A DNA stretch of 22,614 nt, from contig BQXS01009981.1 of NCBI GenBank assembly GCA_024181965.1, positions 1 to 22,614 on the forward strand, in the 5' to 3' direction. This stretch comes from Aduncisulcus paluster (taxonomy: Eukaryota; Fornicata). Positions 9,401 through 17,351 of this stretch are shown piece after piece (within the stretch, counting starts at the first letter, position 1; the number at the start of each line of letters is the position of its first letter). The position numbers were made by a program, and so were the translations under genes. Under the pieces are notes generated by a model, which was given only the letters and a program-made list of their open reading frames with translations, was not told the DNA's origin and did no database searches.

Positions 9401-10964
9401 GAAATTGTTCTTTTTTCCTGCCTTTTCCAGTAATTTCACACAAAACCACATCAGATAGATCAACAGGAAGGAAATACCAAAAATAACAACCACGACTAAA
9501 TACAGAAAATTCGAACCTTCTGGATATTTTCTCACCTTTTGAAGAGGTGAGAGTCAATATGAGATGTGATGGAGGTGAACCATGCTCAGAATAATCTCCT
9601 AAGGCAATATAAACCCCTTTCATTGGAGATGATGAAGGGAAAGGAATGTAGAGTTTTGTAAAAAATCCATAATTTCGTAAATTCTTAATATTTCTCCACT
9701 CACCATCCATCATTTCTCGTGCTTCATAACTTTGATCGTAACCGGGTTGTTTTAGAAACATTATTTTCTTGGTTTCATCCTTAGCTTTGATTGAGGCACA
9801 CTCTGGACTCTTAATATTGGGGGCATCTCGGGGAATTGGACAGCAACTAAAATCTCCTTGATGCAAAAACTCAGGTTTCACAACTAAAGGTGAAGATGAT
9901 GAAACTTTCTTGAAGGAACGAGGAAGAGAGGTGGGAATATCATCATCTCTGATGAAAACAAGGGTGTTCATATGGAAATCTCGACATTTTGAAATCCAAC
10001 TTTCTTTGCCTTCAATCTCACACAAAATTACGTCTGCCAAATCAATGGGGAGGAAATACCATTCATAGGTATAGCTCTTTCCGAGAATTGTGAATTCAAA
10101 CTTTTTGGATGTCTTCTTATCATTCGAATCTGTGAAAGTGAAGAAAAGAGAGGGTGAACAATACTTCTCTTTTACACAGATATAAGCACCTTTCATGGGA
10201 CTGGGAGATGGGAAAGGAATGGAAAGATGGGTTAAGTACACTTCACTTTCCCCTTCTAACATTTTCTGAGCTTCTGAACTCTTATCGTAATACTCAGAAT
10301 GCTTACTCACCGAATCATTTTTGCACTTAACGATTGAGAATGAAGGATCCAAAATTCTTGGATCATCCCGTGGAATGGGCATATGTTCTCTACCGCCTTC
10401 ATTACAAAACTCTGGTTTTACAACTGGGACTTCAGACCATAATTTCTCTCTGGCTTCACGAGCTATGATTTCTTCAGGAGTTTCGTCTCTACTTATGAAA
10501 ACAAGAGAGTCGATTTTAAAATATTCTTCCTCTCTTCCTTTCCCTATAATCTCACACAGAACAACATCGGGAAGATCAATAGGAAGGAAATACCAATCAA
10601 CATTTTCAAACTCGTGTTTTTTGGATATTTTATCTTTCTTTGAGGTTGTGAAAGTGAAGATAAGATGTGAAGGAGGGTCGTAAGAATTTATACAAATGTA
10701 GGCACCTTTAATTGGGGAGGATGAAGGGAAAGGAATACTGATGTCGGTAAATTTTGCACTATGCCACTCCCCTTTCATCATTTTTTGGGCTGAATCACTT
10801 TGGTCGTACCAATAACTACCTTCTTCTTCGCTTGCATTTCTTGCCCTGATAGTCCATTTTGGACTCTTAATATTGGGGGAATCTCTAGGAATTGGACAGA
10901 AATGACAATCTCCCCTTCGAATAAACTCTGGATTAACGATTTGAATAGCTGTGGATGAACTCAT
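6426..10964 (-). CDS. Protein kinase with five N-terminal beta-rich repeat domains and a duplicated catalytic core
   Basis: A 1,512-residue predicted cytosolic Ser/Thr-type protein kinase with no signal peptide or membrane segment. Residues 11 to about 915 are five tandem ~180-190-residue domains starting at N11, K183, K363, K554 and K734. Each has the landmarks P-E-F, (C/I)PIPRDxP, YDxSxxAxxMLKGE, SIPFPSPSPMKGAY, W-Y/H-F-LP-I/V-DL and VVLCEIxGKG. A Ser/Lys-rich linker follows. The kinase starts with the glycine loop GSGGFGEV (989-996) and a VAIK-type CVLKK (~1010). It then carries the catalytic loop HRDVKPDN (1149-1156), DLG (1174) in place of DFG, a Ser-rich activation loop of about 50 residues, GTLVYNSYETL, and the helix-F motif SDGYSLGM. 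Everything from the end of helix E to helix F is then repeated exactly (second HRD at 1265, second DLG at 1290), an in-frame 116-residue duplication. Substrate is unknown. The start is supported by similarity to the start of the gene at 18573 (MSSSTAIQ versus MSLSTDAVIQ). Without the duplication the protein would be 1,396 residues. Confidence 0.9.
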   Translation of the reverse strand: MSSSTAIQIVNPEFIRRGDCHFCPIPRDSPNIKSPKWTIRARNASEEEGSYWYDQSDSAQKMMKGEWHSAKFTDISIPFPSSSPIKGAYICINSYDPPSHLIFTFTTSKKDKISKKHEFENVDWYFLPIDLPDVVLCEIIGKGREEEYFKIDSLVFISRDETPEEIIAREAREKLWSEVPVVKPEFCNEGGREHMPIPRDDPRILDPSFSIVKCKNDSVSKHSEYYDKSSEAQKMLEGESEVYLTHLSIPFPSPSPMKGAYICVKEKYCSPSLFFTFTDSNDKKTSKKFEFTILGKSYTYEWYFLPIDLADVILCEIEGKESWISKCRDFHMNTLVFIRDDDIPTSLPRSFKKVSSSSPLVVKPEFLHQGDFSCCPIPRDAPNIKSPECASIKAKDETKKIMFLKQPGYDQSYEAREMMDGEWRNIKNLRNYGFFTKLYIPFPSSSPMKGVYIALGDYSEHGSPPSHLILTLTSSKGEKISRRFEFSVFSRGCYFWYFLPVDLSDVVLCEITGKGRKKEQFQILSLVFFREETLEEIIARETKEKQWYEAPIMKTEFVKEGGREFIPISRDDSRVLDPSFSLVKCKDNWYSKESTLYDRSLNAQKMLKGESFVSFSNFSIPFPSPSPIKGAYICVYKDWSSPTILITFTDFNGSKIFKKYEFPKSKHKYEWYFLPIDLNNVVLCEIEGKGRWDQKPSPIIKIESLVFIGREETPEEIISREAKEKLWSEVLVVKSEFFKKGNEDSEGRDSIPISRDDPKLVAPSLSMVKCKDASYSRESEYYDRSLDAQKMLKGEGDVYLSHLSIPFTSPCSMKGVYSYVSEDEWIPSLLITFTNSDGKKTFKKYEFIKPKYIYEWHFLPIDLPNVVLCEIEGNGLWYGGWSKGNSRCFHINSLVFIQDDDITTSFHLHAPDSSSSLKVLSVGKDVKPLIPQPLVKEEVKIDKDSVPKDYKQKWKDKEKSNHDNVKYKPKFDSLTLTSASTLTSQCIIGSGGFGEVLLVKVDDIPFPCVLKKMLQSADEKVVKWCRKEFKVQLKLFTNPKCFNRIPRPLYILDLLDCDMKGVYGFLMEFCVGGSVSAFAKRWCADGKYVSVVDDSEPSDLDSSSGSGFESDDHDRFDPMILNPVKVCSLCVGMIECLDDVFTAKPKLVHRDVKPDNFLVRVDPKNGECTVVLADLGFVQIQDSVSSSTSSKSFVTPSSSFSSSSSFLSSSSHSNSESKRSICGTLVYNSYETLRHGIQSQISDGYSLGMIECLDDVFTAKPKLVHRDVKPDNFLVRVDPKNGECTVVLADLGFVQIQDSVSSSTSSKSFVTPSSSFSSSSSFLSSSSHSNSESKRSICGTLVYNSYETLRHGIQSQISDGYSLGMSILALFLCCDPFLQLPVMRGIDNPVKFMGKLIELMKSNLYPHISSSSPLFDSLLTIDDGKYEPLHKVFNEVFTGLTLHDHKKRMSVHDAREIVQPIKFLLPTIGEDFACPSIDDVIKEQKWKHFGSAGTIFGDSEMQKSIRKSHYLS
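6870..7573 (-). repeat. Exact 348-bp tandem duplication of the kinase catalytic core
   Basis: Bases 6870-7225 and 7218-7573 match base for base by eye, with period 348. The 8-mer cattccaa lies at the three boundaries (6870, 7218, 7566), and sequence on either side of these diverges at once. 348 is divisible by three, so the reading frame continues. On the protein this repeats helix E end, HRD loop, DLG, the Ser-rich activation loop and helix F. The boundary 8-mer falls on Gly-Met codons naturally shared by helix E (V-G-M) and helix F (L-G-M), which fits a microhomology-mediated duplication. An assembly artefact would look the same. Confidence 0.95.
8250..10934 (-). repeat. Five tandem copies of a ~180-residue beta-rich domain
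   Basis: Units in gene order: 10934-10419, 10418-9879, 9878-9306, 9305-8766 and 8765 to about 8250. Two subtypes are visible. Type A (units 1, 3) has a Cys-rich CPIPRDxPNIKSP start. Type B (units 2, 4, 5) has PI(P/S)RDDxRxxxPSxS. The pattern of alternating hydrophobic strands, the xxAxxMLxGE element near the start and the final (I/F)xxSLVFI strand recall discoidin/galactose-binding-like beta-sandwiches. This is only a visual analogy and I know of no named family. Ligand unknown. Confidence 0.85.
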
Positions 10965-11440
10965 TGGTTAGGATATCTACGATCGATTTAGGTTTTTGTT
11001 GGCTTTGAAATATGGATAAAATATGATAAAAATAAATATAATGAATATATTAAAAGGATAAAAACATTCAAAAGAGAGCAGAAAGTTATGGTTAATAGAG
11101 ACAACGATCAACAACACAAATATTGAGTTAATTGAACATACAACAAGGAGTATTAGTGATATCTTGGATTGGTTGAACAGAAATTATTCAGTTGAATATA
11201 GTTTTGTCACCAGATAACACCTAAAAGAGGCCAAAAAAGCCAAAATTTAATAGACCCACTTTTTTGAACCATTTCGCTGAAATTCATGCATAAAAAAACA
11301 CCTTCAAATGATTTATAACCAATATAAATTATAAAGACATATTTTTCAATGAAATCCATATGCATTTTCCGGGTTAGAATAAGAATTGCTCCTTGAGGCA
11401 TGCTTTGGGTTTATTTGAGACATTTCCTAGATTGATTAAA
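10965..11440. other. AT-rich intergenic region upstream of the repeat-kinase gene
   Basis: This contains the presumed promoter of the repeat-kinase gene and, at its far end, the probable 3' end of the neighbouring solenoid-kinase gene. A 64-codon minus-strand frame at 11207-11401 has no recognisable features and low-complexity composition; I regard it as chance. I see no tRNA, hairpin array or mobile element. Confidence 0.5.
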
Positions 11441-11441
11441 G

Positions 11442-11447
11442 TTTATT
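11442..11447 (-). terminator. Probable polyadenylation signal AATAAA of the solenoid-kinase gene
   Basis: On the minus strand AATAAA occurs 38 bases after the TAA at 11485-11487, the end of the frameshifted C-terminal extension, and again at 11410-11415. The SUKH gene has the same spacing (38 bases). This supports 11485, not 11744, as the ancestral gene end. Confidence 0.45.
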
Positions 11448-11484
11448 GCTCTTTCATCAACTTCCTTCAAGGACTAAGAAGTTC

Positions 11485-11823
11485 TTATCGGGAATGATCT
11501 CTGAGATATTCGTCTGTAATTGGATCTCTCACAGAAATAAGATTATACAGATCTAGCAGAACATTTATTGAAACCAACGCCACCTCGAATCCTGCCAACT
11601 CCTTCCCACCAATGCACAAAACTACCGTTGGAAAAGAGAAAGAAAGTCACTCACACTTTTCAGTTGTTTTTTCTCAATCAAATCGCCAGAGTCCTGATAA
11701 TTCGAATCGTCTCTTGATGTAGCTAATTCAAATTGTTTAGAACCTATTTCTTCCAAGTTTTGTATCGAAGAGGATGAAGAAGACGAGAATATTTCTCTGA
11801 GATAGTCTTTCCCTTTGAAAAAA
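11485..11823 (-). pseudogene. Frameshifted C-terminal extension of the solenoid-kinase gene
   Basis: The open frame of the upstream gene stops at 11744, but coding-like sequence continues in the other two frames. From the six-base T run at 11818-11823 (minus-strand sense), the adjacent frame reads on from DPSKSSNIF through F-KGKDYLREIF, a short Ser tract and about 50 further residues, to TAG at 11622-11624. From a four-base T run at 11632-11635 the third frame reads FPTVVLCIGGKELAG and on through Leu-rich residues to TAA at 11485-11487. Both switches need the same change, one missing T in a homopolymer. The joined reading places DPSK...LREIF where kinases end their helix I. This is either two real frameshifts or two homopolymer errors; the extension would add roughly 90 residues to the 1,623. 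Confidence 0.65.
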
Positions 11824-14800
11824 TGTTACTCGATTTGGAAGGGTCCAGGGCAGCCTTTTGGAGATTTCCAATGGCCAAATAAAGCTTTAAGCCCAGTTCA
11901 CCCTCTTTTCCAATGGGAGCCATTTTAACTTGACGTGCAAATCCAGATTCATCAACTTCAATTTCCAATATTCGGCGTATTTCCTCAAATGCAGGCGGTT
12001 TTTGCTTCAATAATACCTTATCGCACCGTTTTTTAACCATTTTAGTCGGAGCAAATACTTCAAATAAAGTGATTCCGAAAGCAAAGAAATCCTTATCAAT
12101 CAAACCAGATAATTCTGGAGGTGGAGAATATTTCTCAGAATAGACTCTATCTGGGGTTGGAATATCTTTAGTTACATCAGTAGGCATAGGTCTTCTCCGT
12201 GTGTCTGATCTTGATGCGTATTGTTGAGGCGTTGAGATGGTTTTTGTGCCCTCTGGTCTCTCTTGAGAATGGTCCAAGTCAGCAATAACGATGCAAAGAG
12301 CAGGGTCAGTTGGAGATTTGTCCATAGTACGTTCAGAACCATCAATTTTAACACGCAAAGTCGACTTTGTAACGAGAAAATTGGCAGGTTTTATGTCACC
12401 ATGATTTTTGGATGCTTTGTGGAGAACATAGCAACAATCCATTATTGCGAAACAAATCTGAACAAGCACATAACTCAAAGGAAATGAAATGTAGTATGGT
12501 TTCCGCCCAGGAGTGACAAGACGGTGATTATCATGCAAATACTTTATGAATCTAGTTAAATCTGAGTCACACAATTCCATTAATAGATAAATCGAGCGAT
12601 CTAATGATTCGTCTAAGCAATCCGAGATGAAAACGGCATAAATTCTAGGAACAACTCGAATTTTGGTGCTTGTTGTACCGCATGAATAATCTTGGATTTT
12701 TGAGCATGTTGTGCAATAATTCAAACACGTATGAAACCCTTTCTCAATTTCTTGATGCAAAAGTTGAACTTTCTCAATAAATCTATCATGATTTTGACTA
12801 CACCCTTTCAAGCTAGTAAGTAGCTCATCTCGGGCTCTTGAAGTAAATTCCTTCAAAGCATATGTGTTTGAACTCCCCCATATGGATTTTGGGGAGGAAG
12901 AGGAAGAAGAGGAAGAGGAAGCGGAAGAGGAAGCGGAGGAAGAAGAAGGGGAAGAGGAAGAGGAAGAAGGGGAAATACCATCAGTAAGATGGGAATAAAT
13001 ATCACATTTGCGGAATAGTTTAGGATCAGGCCTGTATATTATCGGGTTAAATTTCTTAGTCTTTGAAACTCCATATGGATTCCACCATTTCCACATGTTA
13101 ATGCGAAGTGAGGACCATTGTTTCGATGAATTGAATAATTTGGCCTTTTCAATCTTGATTTTGTATACTTTTCCAAATCCTCCGGAACCAATGCATCGTT
13201 CTGATGTTTTTGAACAGAAACATGGAAGCGTAGATTTAATTGATTTTGGCATGAAAATAATGGGGTTTGGTTGACGTGTCAATTCTTCTTCTTTTGGATA
13301 TCCTTTCGATATGATAGACGGGGATTTAGGGAGATCAAACCACGGAGAAGGAATATCAATGTGAAAACAATATGGTGAAAATGATGGAGACTCACAAGCT
13401 GATCTCTTTTTCTTTCTCATTAATGCTGTACTTGGCTTGATTGATGTAGAAAGTTGTGCAGAAAAAAAGACTTCACCGTCAGAAAGGTGGGGATGTAAAG
13501 GAGTGGTGTCAGTATGGTCAGATGAAGAGGTGGATAACAAGTTGTAAGATGAACAAGGGAGCTCGATTGATTCTTGGATTTTACGCTTCGGTTTCGAAGA
13601 AGAGAGAGAAGAGGAAGAAGAAGAGGAGGTGGAATCAAAAATGATAGAAGACGTGGAAGACGAAGATTTCAATGAAGATTTAGACTTTCTTGCCTTTAAA
13701 TTCTTTTTTCTCGTTTGGTCAATCAACTTTTTTTCTGCAAGAATCAATTCTTCCCCTTTCTTTTCCAGTTGGTCCAACATTGTGACAAGTAAATCACACA
13801 TTCCATGCAAATTATCGATGATATCTTTATGATCAGCAATGGATGATGGGGTTTTCTTGGACGGAGAATCCCATTTGACACATATAAGTCTATTAGGAAG
13901 CTTCTCCAAAAATGATCTGATATTTTCAAGCTCAGAAACAAACACAGATTCATAGATTGACAATGATTTAAATATCATGGATATTTGTGTCTTTTCTTGT
14001 TCGGTTTTTTCTCCCCGTTTCCTGCTTTTTTTGATCAAATCAAATCGATATGTGATATCATTGTGGATTACCTGAACAATGCCAATCAACATGGAGAGGG
14101 CTGACCCTAATTTGATGGAACTCCCACTGAAATAGGAGAGAGAAAAGGGTAATTTGCTTGGATTGGATGGTATATCAGTTTTTTTCTTCCTTTTCTCTTT
14201 CTTCTTTTTTGAGGAAGAAGTCGAAGAAGAAGAAATGGTTGAAGAACTATCAAAATAATGAGAAATAATGGCTGGAAACTGACATTTGTAGCCATAAATA
14301 TCTTTTAATAGACCTTTTAGGGTCAGTAAATCATTATAACTAAGAAAATCATGATCCATACTTTTCAGAGTGCAAGAAAATGTTGAAGTTGGTTTTGAAT
14401 ATTCCTTCAAAAGCACCAACTTTTTTAATATCATTTTAATATGTGAAATAAATGGGAATTTATAACTATAATCACCATTTTCCTTATTAGATATCTTAGA
14501 ATCGCATTTCTTCGATTTCTTTGATTTTGGCATAGTTGTGGATCCACCTTCACTACTATAATCTCCTGATTGTGACATTTCAGAGCTCTTCCAGGCATTT
14601 GATGGATGACTTTGACAATGATATCTATCATAATCATGTGAACAATCATCGTCCACCAATCGTGACGAGTCATCATCGCCATAATAAAGACGATCAAATC
14701 CTTTGGAGTGACAATCATAGATTTGTGCTCCAAATCCCTTTTCTAATTCTTCGCCGGGAGTATAATAATAATGATAATAATATCTGCAACTCATGGCCAA

Positions 14801-16615
14801 TAGAAAAGCATGAGTGAAATACAGAGTTCTTGAGCATACAATAGATTCGAGAGACATGAATAATTCCAGATTGGCCTTTGACGTTTCTAACAGAAGTTTA
14901 ACCAGAGCCGATGGAAAACGATATGAAATGGCTGGATCATAATAATATGGCAAATTAATCCCAAAAGATGACGGGATCATGCAGAACTCCGTTCTCTTGC
15001 TGGGTTTCAACTCAGATTTGGGTATTTTTTTGCTCTTTAAAGAACTCGTACCTGCAAGAACTCCTGCGTTAATCAACATTTGATGATCTTGGGATGGATC
15101 TATCAATTTAATCTCAATGGTCTTCATAGAGGAAGAAGGAGAGGAAGAAGGAGAGGAAGAGGAGATAAAAGAAGATGAAGACAAAGATGAGGACAAAGAA
15201 CTACAAGAAAAGGGAGAAGGAGATCTCGAAGACGAACTTTTCTTGCTATTTGAAGGAGATACATGGACATCAACGAGGCCATCGATAATATGCCAGTCAA
15301 ATGGGGGATAAAATACATCACGCGGTTTCCCACCAAATTCTTTTTTTAATTTGCTGAGCTTTGGATAGGATTGTAATAAAGGGCCAACAGAGCACATAAT
15401 CATATCTCCAAGGAATTCAAGAGTACAGACAATAGGATCTTTGGTATTAAAAATCTCATTGCTTGATTTCGAGGATATTGCAGGCAAAATGAAATTAATA
15501 AACAAAGATTCACACGTGGTAAAAAATGAGGGATCATCAAGAATCGATAATTCACTACGAAATGAATATAGAACTGAGTTTACAGCCAGAATAAGTGTAG
15601 GGTCTTTCTTTCCAGTGAAAATGGTGGGGCGAGTATTATTAAGGTATTTGAGAATTGGTGGTACATATCGAAAAATTGAACGGAATAAGGAATTGTCAAC
15701 AGATAACAATGAAATTAAAAATAGAAAGTTTGGAAATATTCTGAAACCGGATTTATCAGTGGTTGTTTTGCTCATTTTGTAACAATATTTCTCAATAAAT
15801 CGGCTGGCTGACTTTGCAGACAAGAGTTTCTCCCAAATTTCTAAATATCTTCCGAATCGGTGCACAAAGATACAGAGTATTCCAAAGAGCATATTCGCTA
15901 TTTCCATTGTTTGAGTTGAGCATAGATCTGATATTGATGAGAACAAAGAGATAATTCCATCCAAATATCCAGAATATACCCGCTGGTGGAAAGAGTATTC
16001 TGGAATATAGAATAATGAACGAATAATGATTTCAACTGAAATTTGAATGCGAGTTAAGGAAGTAGAGGGAAATTTATCTAAAAAATCATTAGAAATAGTC
16101 TCAGATACGAAAGAACCGAATACAATAGAGTCAATCCACAAATCAATTTGTTTGGGTTGCAAAATAGATTTTGGAAACTCATGAATCGATGTGAGTGAGG
16201 ACGAAACTTTAAAGGATTTATATTGTACTGGAAGGAAGCGAGAATAATGATTCCACAATATGGGATTTGAAGTCAACATTTCTATAAGAATAGATTGAGG
16301 AAGTGGGGTCTCCATTAATTTGGATTCAGAAAAAATAGTTGATAATAATTCCATCAAAATGAGTTTTATATTCTTTTCCGGTTTGCAATCATCACATGTG
16401 ACGATAATTGTTATGACAGCTAATAATTCATTAAAATTATTTTCAATAAATAATTTTATATTATCACTATCGAAAGTCTCAATTGAATCTGTTAATTTCG
16501 ATACTAAATCGGAGAAACACCAAGGAAGTGAGGAAGGAATGTAAGAGGAGAGGGAGGAAGAATGATTCGTAGTAAATTTCAATATTTCAATTAAATCTTC
16601 TTTAATTCGATCCAT
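11744..16615 (-). CDS. Large helical-solenoid protein kinase with divergent catalytic motifs
   Basis: A 1,623-residue frame. Residues 1 to about 460 are amphipathic helices like an ARM/HEAT solenoid. Then come a Ser tract (462-499), further helices, a Tyr/Asp-rich stretch (about 608-690), a Lys-rich patch near 805, a coiled-coil-like segment (about 940-978) and another Ser tract (979-1012). The C-terminal part is a protein kinase: glycine loop GSGGFGKV (1143-1150); an insertion of about 100 residues including polyserine; the ATP-anchoring lysine in ALKEF (K1255); a hinge ending LLMELCDSDL; catalytic loop HGDIKPAN (1405-1412), with HRD changed to HGD; ADLD (1446-1448) in place of DFG; PPE near 1497; and helix F KDFFAFGITLFEVF. 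The Lys, catalytic Asp, Asn and metal-binding Asp are all kept, so activity is possible, without the usual HRD-arginine control by activation-loop phosphorylation. The listed C-terminus (after S-S-N-I-F) is probably a frameshift product. Function and partner unknown. Confidence 0.85.
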   Translation of the reverse strand: MDRIKEDLIEILKFTTNHSSSLSSYIPSSLPWCFSDLVSKLTDSIETFDSDNIKLFIENNFNELLAVITIIVTCDDCKPEKNIKLILMELLSTIFSESKLMETPLPQSILIEMLTSNPILWNHYSRFLPVQYKSFKVSSSLTSIHEFPKSILQPKQIDLWIDSIVFGSFVSETISNDFLDKFPSTSLTRIQISVEIIIRSLFYIPEYSFHQRVYSGYLDGIISLFSSISDLCSTQTMEIANMLFGILCIFVHRFGRYLEIWEKLLSAKSASRFIEKYCYKMSKTTTDKSGFRIFPNFLFLISLLSVDNSLFRSIFRYVPPILKYLNNTRPTIFTGKKDPTLILAVNSVLYSFRSELSILDDPSFFTTCESLFINFILPAISSKSSNEIFNTKDPIVCTLEFLGDMIMCSVGPLLQSYPKLSKLKKEFGGKPRDVFYPPFDWHIIDGLVDVHVSPSNSKKSSSSRSPSPFSCSSLSSSLSSSSFISSSSPSSSPSSSMKTIEIKLIDPSQDHQMLINAGVLAGTSSLKSKKIPKSELKPSKRTEFCMIPSSFGINLPYYYDPAISYRFPSALVKLLLETSKANLELFMSLESIVCSRTLYFTHAFLLAMSCRYYYHYYYTPGEELEKGFGAQIYDCHSKGFDRLYYGDDDSSRLVDDDCSHDYDRYHCQSHPSNAWKSSEMSQSGDYSSEGGSTTMPKSKKSKKCDSKISNKENGDYSYKFPFISHIKMILKKLVLLKEYSKPTSTFSCTLKSMDHDFLSYNDLLTLKGLLKDIYGYKCQFPAIISHYFDSSSTISSSSTSSSKKKKEKRKKKTDIPSNPSKLPFSLSYFSGSSIKLGSALSMLIGIVQVIHNDITYRFDLIKKSRKRGEKTEQEKTQISMIFKSLSIYESVFVSELENIRSFLEKLPNRLICVKWDSPSKKTPSSIADHKDIIDNLHGMCDLLVTMLDQLEKKGEELILAEKKLIDQTRKKNLKARKSKSSLKSSSSTSSIIFDSTSSSSSSSLSSSKPKRKIQESIELPCSSYNLLSTSSSDHTDTTPLHPHLSDGEVFFSAQLSTSIKPSTALMRKKKRSACESPSFSPYCFHIDIPSPWFDLPKSPSIISKGYPKEEELTRQPNPIIFMPKSIKSTLPCFCSKTSERCIGSGGFGKVYKIKIEKAKLFNSSKQWSSLRINMWKWWNPYGVSKTKKFNPIIYRPDPKLFRKCDIYSHLTDGISPSSSSSSPSSSSASSSASSSSSSSSSPKSIWGSSNTYALKEFTSRARDELLTSLKGCSQNHDRFIEKVQLLHQEIEKGFHTCLNYCTTCSKIQDYSCGTTSTKIRVVPRIYAVFISDCLDESLDRSIYLLMELCDSDLTRFIKYLHDNHRLVTPGRKPYYISFPLSYVLVQICFAIMDCCYVLHKASKNHGDIKPANFLVTKSTLRVKIDGSERTMDKSPTDPALCIVIADLDHSQERPEGTKTISTPQQYASRSDTRRRPMPTDVTKDIPTPDRVYSEKYSPPPELSGLIDKDFFAFGITLFEVFAPTKMVKKRCDKVLLKQKPPAFEEIRRILEIEVDESGFARQVKMAPIGKEGELGLKLYLAIGNLQKAALDPSKSSNIFSKGKTISEKYSRLLHPLRYKTWKK
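12886..12972 (-). repeat. Purine-rich (polyserine-coding) simple-sequence tract
   Basis: On the plus strand this is a run of gaa/gag/gga-type triplets broken by a few C bases. In the minus-strand gene it reads as Ser with some Ala and Pro. It lies inside the kinase N-lobe between the glycine loop and the ATP-anchoring lysine, so its length variation would alter a surface insertion rather than the active site. Confidence 0.7.
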
Positions 16616-16866
16616 TTTGAATTAATTTCTGTATTTTTCTTTTTGGATCGCGACAAAAAAATAAAAATGTTACAAAGGATTATAAATATTATTTTAAATG
16701 CAAAATTATCAGCATAGTGGATCATACTTTTTGATATTGTTGTAATCATCGTTCTATATGAATCATAAGGTCCGTACTCACAATGTGAGTCTCACATTTG
16801 GCTTGATTTTGGCACAACTCAAAAATTTAAAATCATTTGATTCTTAATTTTTTGTATCGGGTGTAA
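16616..16866. other. Promoter-side intergenic region of the solenoid-kinase gene
   Basis: AT-rich sequence upstream of the start at 16615, with no credible reading frame. It contains the nested palindromes listed separately at 16776-16796. I could not identify a defined core promoter element. Confidence 0.4.
16776..16796. promoter_or_regulatory. Overlapping palindromes ACTCACA-A-TGTGAGT and TGTGAG-T-CTCACA
   Basis: Two perfect inverted repeats share a half site: 16776-16790 (7-bp arms, 1-base centre) and 16784-16796 (6-bp arms, 1-base centre), giving three half sites of TGTGAG type. They lie about 165 bases upstream of the solenoid-kinase start codon. A dimeric transcription-factor site is plausible; chance is possible. 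Confidence 0.35.
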
Positions 16867-16867
16867 T

Positions 16868-17332
16868 TTATTGATTCTTTTTTGTGTTGTATATTCACAG
16901 AAATCGTATATGACCATCAATGCAATGAGGGCATAGAAATGTAATTTGTAAAGAATAATCCTTGTGGAGTCGGTTGGGAGTTATTTCAGGTAACTGAGAA
17001 AACACCCCTGCTCTAGTTCCAAAATGGATTCCATTCTGATGCCTTCAAGCAGATCAAGTTGATCCTGGTGTATGTCTCCCCAACCTGACGTTTCGGAATA
17101 TATGAATCGGTAAAAACCGCATTTTCAGGAGGGAGGTTCTAATAGGTGGCTCTTCAAACCCTCCTTTTGACCTTCTTCAATGAGTATGTATTTTTGACAA
17201 AATTATTTTGCAACCCCCTGTGTTTTTTTGCCTTTGGAGGCCGTAATATATGGTGGTGCTACTTTGTGGTTGAACCACAGTGATTCTCACCTTAAAACAC
17301 AAAAAAGAAATAAAACGAAAGAGAGTGAAGAT
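16868..17332 (-). pseudogene. Possible coding relic: one frame interrupted only by TGA
   Basis: This stretch is visibly richer in G+C than the flanking spacer. One minus-strand frame runs from 17332 to a TAA at 16868-16870 (about 155 codons) with no TAA or TAG inside and only TGA interruptions, at 17177, 17054, 17045 and 16895. The closing TAA sits inside an AATAAA (16867-16872), as in the transporter gene. The encoded segments (for example FGTRAGVFSQLPEI, FLCPHCIDGHIRF) match no family I know, there is no clear start codon, and a plus-strand frame here is also fairly open. It is best treated as a decayed gene or element, or chance. Confidence 0.25.
17127..17165. repeat. Inverted repeat AGGAGGG / CCCTCCT
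   Basis: Perfect 7-bp arms at 17127-17133 and 17159-17165 with a 25-base loop, next to a small CGGT-AAAA-ACCG hairpin at 17108-17119. Another perfect inverted repeat, TGTGGTT-G-AACCACA, is at 17265-17279. Together they make this spacer unusually structured, but no known RNA family fits. Confidence 0.4.
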
Positions 17333-17351
17333 CTATTCAATTTTAGAGTAC

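Noticed and set aside
11207-11401. 64-codon minus-strand frame in the spacer
   Set aside because: No domain, low-complexity hydrophobic composition, and it lies past the AATAAA of the neighbouring gene; likely chance.
11560-11620. TCGAATCC box resembling a tRNA T-arm
   Set aside because: No matching A box, acceptor stem or anticodon arm around it on either strand; the segment is better explained as the frameshifted kinase tail.
17041-17080. U2-snRNA-like GCCTT..GATCAAGT string
   Set aside because: Resembles part of the U2 5' end, but the branch-site-pairing GUAGUA and an Sm site are absent, so the match is too short to support an RNA gene.
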